From positions 29,367-93,366 of the forward strand of contig MTSL01000105.1 of assembly GCA_002794465.1 (NCBI GenBank): a stretch of DNA of 64,000 nucleotides. Direction: 5' to 3'. The position numbers and the translations under genes are program-made. Positions 61,546 through 64,000 of this stretch are shown here, piece by piece (within the stretch, counting starts at the first letter, position 1; every line of letters starts with the position of its first letter). The notes under the pieces were generated by a model that worked only from the letters and a program-made list of their open reading frames with translations, made no database searches and was not told the origin of the DNA. This stretch comes from Paramicrosporidium saccamoebae. Taxonomy: Eukaryota > Rozellomycota.

Positions 61546-63357
61546 TTATTTCATCTTTGGGCTAACAAAGTGCAGGGTCCCGGGTAGCAGGCTCCGGACC
61601 GCAGTAGAAATGGGAATCATGTTAGAACAGAGATCGAGGGGCCGGCTCATTTTGCCACCGGTTGTTTGGGTTGGGTCGTCAAAGAGGCGCGCTTCTATGA
61701 AAACTTCAGCCTGGAGATTGATGACTGAGCGACAATACTCGGGGTCTTGATCACAATATATGCCAAAGTTATCTGACAAGCTGATGGGTACTTCGTAGCC
61801 GTCAGTGTGTACACCCGTAACGGTAAAGAAAAAGTGGCGCCGGCCTAGCAGCTGATCGGGAATTCCATCCACCAACACCTTGAGTGAAACTGTATTGCCT
61901 TCAATGTCTTTCTTCGGGATGTCTGCAAAGTTTATGGACAGCTCGTTGGAGGCCTCGAGAGAACCTGGCAGATTATTCCTGCAGGACACGGCTCCAATAA
62001 ATGCTGCCATGTCCACGAAAAGTCGAATCTTAAATGCGGTAAAGTTCTTTGCAGCAATTCGCGTGTCGAATTTAATGAGCTCCGGCTCCTGCAGCTCCCA
62101 CGTCTTGCTCGGAGTGGGCGCCACCACGATACCGTTGCACACAGTCAAGATGGCGCAGAATGACTCTACACTTTCTTCAGTCTTTCCATTGCTGACGTGG
62201 ATAACATAATTTCCGGGATTTTGGTTGTGTGGGATCGTGAACCGCAACAAGTCTCTGTTTTGACTGGGGAATTGTCCCGTAAACTGACGCACAGTCTTTC
62301 TATCCCGAACATCGAACATCAAAACTTGGACAATCTGATCCACATAGCGCTCAATAGGCTCAAGTTGAGGAAAGCGCTCCCGCAGAAACTGGGCATCTGG
62401 GGACGAGATGGGCTTGGCGAGTTTGATGAACACGGTGTCGCCAGGAGCGTAGACTGTTTCACTGGTGGGGGAAAGAATCTGCTGGACAGCGGTGGCTGGG
62501 ACATTATCCTCAATGGGGACATTTATATTTACCGTCTTTGCTTCATATTCTGTAGCCTTGGTCAGTGTGAAGGGATCGCTTTTCCCCAGGAGGATGGCAT
62601 CGCCAACGACTCCCGGATCACATATGTCAAAATCCTCCTTTTTCAGTGGTTTTTCGCCCTTGACAAATGCATATGCAGCAATGAAGAAAGAGTCCCCCTC
62701 GTATTTGGCCAAGGACTGCCCCAAGATGGACTTCAATGACTCGTCATTTTCCAAAGCCTCCAGTGTCGAGAAAAAGTAAGGAAGGTATTTATCCTCGCAA
62801 GCTCTCTGTCTCATCCCTGTGGAACCCACGTCGCCAGCATTTCCCACACGATGGAACTTTAGCAAAACTAGCGAATTGAGGGTTTCCTTAGGCACATGAT
62901 TAGCCAGGCTCACACAAAATTTGAATGGGACGTTAAGCTTCAGTTCCCTCGGAACGGAGAATTCTGCATTCTGCACCATAAATGATCGATATTTTTTGTC
63001 ACGTCTGGGATCGCCTCCCACTACTCGTGCTGGTCCTTCAAAATACATATCGTAGGTTCCTGCATCCAATAGCTCATCAAACATAAAGTTTAGCTTCTTC
63101 TTTTTGATCGTAAACTCCTTGCGGAAGTAGATCACCGGGGGAAAAAGGTATGCTCCAGTCTGCACCAAGTAGACCTGAACCGTGTCAATGGGTGTATTCG
63201 TCGTGACCCCGAAAAAGGCCTGTAGTTCCTCCAAGGTAATGTCAAATGTTTTCCTAAGCCGCAGTCTATCCAGTCTACTTGATCTCTTCGATATCAAGGC
63301 CCCCTCAACAAGTGAGATTAGAAAGATAACTGCCCAGAGCACCGTCCAAGTCATCAT
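61546..63357 (-). CDS. Large secreted protein of unknown function
   Basis: Not recognised. 603 residues from ATG 63357, single exon. Signal peptide at 1-20 (MMTWTVLWAVIFLISLVEGA). The mature chain is mixed alpha/beta in appearance, Val/Phe-rich, with about eight scattered cysteines and no transmembrane segment or GPI-like tail. Repeated beta-rich phrases (for example VPFKFCVSLANHVP, FKIRLFVDMAAF, VSLKVLVDGIP) suggest several beta-sandwich modules. An extracellular or ER-lumen role is implied by the signal only. Confidence 0.75.
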   Translation of the reverse strand: MMTWTVLWAVIFLISLVEGALISKRSSRLDRLRLRKTFDITLEELQAFFGVTTNTPIDTVQVYLVQTGAYLFPPVIYFRKEFTIKKKKLNFMFDELLDAGTYDMYFEGPARVVGGDPRRDKKYRSFMVQNAEFSVPRELKLNVPFKFCVSLANHVPKETLNSLVLLKFHRVGNAGDVGSTGMRQRACEDKYLPYFFSTLEALENDESLKSILGQSLAKYEGDSFFIAAYAFVKGEKPLKKEDFDICDPGVVGDAILLGKSDPFTLTKATEYEAKTVNINVPIEDNVPATAVQQILSPTSETVYAPGDTVFIKLAKPISSPDAQFLRERFPQLEPIERYVDQIVQVLMFDVRDRKTVRQFTGQFPSQNRDLLRFTIPHNQNPGNYVIHVSNGKTEESVESFCAILTVCNGIVVAPTPSKTWELQEPELIKFDTRIAAKNFTAFKIRLFVDMAAFIGAVSCRNNLPGSLEASNELSINFADIPKKDIEGNTVSLKVLVDGIPDQLLGRRHFFFTVTGVHTDGYEVPISLSDNFGIYCDQDPEYCRSVINLQAEVFIEARLFDDPTQTTGGKMSRPLDLCSNMIPISTAVRSLLPGTLHFVSPKMK

Positions 63358-63420
63358 CCTTTTCTCGCTGACCCCGGTCCAGGGCCCCCTGGATAGCGAC
63401 CAATCACAGTTGGCGGGTGA

Positions 63421-63896
63421 ATGGGGCGGAAGAAGAGCAAACGGACGGCGGTCAAAAAGGTGTCGAGGGCAAAATTAGAGACTTCCTTTGCTTGTCCCTT
63501 TTGTAATGAAGAATCCTCTGTAGAGTGCAAACTGTAAACACCTGGGTGGTCTCATACCTTGTAGTGATCGTGCTAAACAGACGGGAATGGCCCGGTGCCG
63601 AGTCTGCCAGGCCGGATACCAAACGGTCATTAACTGTACTTGTCTAGGGAAACGACTAATGCTGTGATGTGATAGACTTGAGCGAGCCTGTTGATATATT
63701 TGCCGAATGGATTGATGCCATTGACGCCCAATCCAAACAGAAGGAAAAGGCACTCCAGCGAAGGAAAGAAGAACGGCGGAAGCGAGACGTCAATGACGAT
63801 GACGATGACGATAAGGAGGAGCGAAAAGAAGACGAGAGCGTGGATGAAGACGCTGAAGAAGAGGAGGAAGAAGAAGAAGAAGATGATGAGGAATAA
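63421..63896 (+). CDS. ELF1: Transcription elongation factor Elf1 (ELOF1)
   Basis: Small Pol II elongation factor. Exons 63421-63533, 63565-63635 and 63676-63896; introns 31 and 40 nt; 134 residues. Starts MGRKKSKRTAVKKVSRAK, then a four-cysteine zinc ribbon (ACPFCNEES, ARCRVCQAG) and the invariant YLSEPVDIFAEWIDA. A long Asp/Glu tail follows, as in yeast Elf1 and unlike the short human protein. Divergent from the secreted orphan; the two ATGs are 63 bp apart. Confidence 0.95.
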
Positions 63897-64000
63897 AGTG
63901 TTATATTGTGTTGTAATGAGTCGTTGTAGACTGTCATCTTTCATTACACACAACTGCATTATATTACGCTACGCTATATTATAATGCACCATCACTATAT
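63897..64000. other. Right-edge 3' flank of ELF1
   Basis: AT-rich, with tatatt-rich sequence. Nothing recognisable. Confidence 0.4.

Overview
This window is nuclear DNA from a very compact, intron-bearing eukaryotic genome, most likely an early-diverging fungus. Three things point to a fungus. There is a set of fungal-type genes: an Mdm10-like ERMES beta-barrel, Atg11, Atg22, a Gpt2/Sct1 acyltransferase, Jip5, Caj1, and a Rad3 whose last helicase motif reads as in yeast. The introns are tiny (about 28-47 nt). Neighbouring genes are separated by only tens of bases. Several genes resemble animal versions more than yeast ones (five-TOG-sized XMAP215, YEATS2 with a zinc-finger N-terminus, UBAC2-type rhomboid, CDK5RAP1, METTL25, CLYBL). 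That mixture fits a basal lineage such as Cryptomycota or the mitochondriate relatives of Microsporidia, but the placement is inference and no species is claimed. A functional mitochondrion with its own translation is implied by Mia40, Mic60, a Mic19-like CHCH protein, LETM1, Mrp10, CDK5RAP1 and CLYBL.

Layout. 1-447 holds a 19-bp minisatellite. 448-2483 carries Mdm10-like and Yar1-like genes. 2603-6860 is a cluster of six small secreted, low-complexity or repeat proteins, most with a clear TATA box 33-38 nt before the chosen ATG; two of them share a 17-bp promoter element. 6930-9592 has Mia40, CDP-DAG synthase and an unknown four-span membrane protein. 10019-31453 is a dense housekeeping block: PAN2, UBAC2-like, ATG11, TRM10, SUMO, NAA38, CLYBL, UBP6/USP14, MIC60, enolase, a dysferlin-domain protein, IMP4, THOC1, a twin-CX9C protein, LETM1 and a Pho80-type cyclin. 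31953-49198 has STN1, CDK5RAP1, GPT2/SCT1, JIP5, MRP10, YEATS2-like, XMAP215/Stu2 and METTL25-like. 49649-63896 has RAD3/XPD, an insulysin with a signal peptide, ALG2, ESF2, ATG22, CAJ1, a large secreted orphan and ELF1.

Repeats. A short non-autonomous transposon-like element (about 140-167 bp, imperfect terminal inverted repeats) occurs in at least five recognisable copies plus fragments. Both runs of N lie inside copies of it. One copy interrupts a second repeat family (R2), and an uninterrupted R2 copy elsewhere in the window supplies the empty site, with a 5-bp CTTAA target duplication. This is direct evidence of past transposition.

Many genes here are split by introns so short that single open frames miss them. 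SUMO, NAA38, ELF1, the Mic19-like protein, enolase, PAN2, CLYBL and the four-span protein were assembled by eye from GT...AG junctions. Those exon joins keep frame and restore family motifs, but they are predictions without transcript support.
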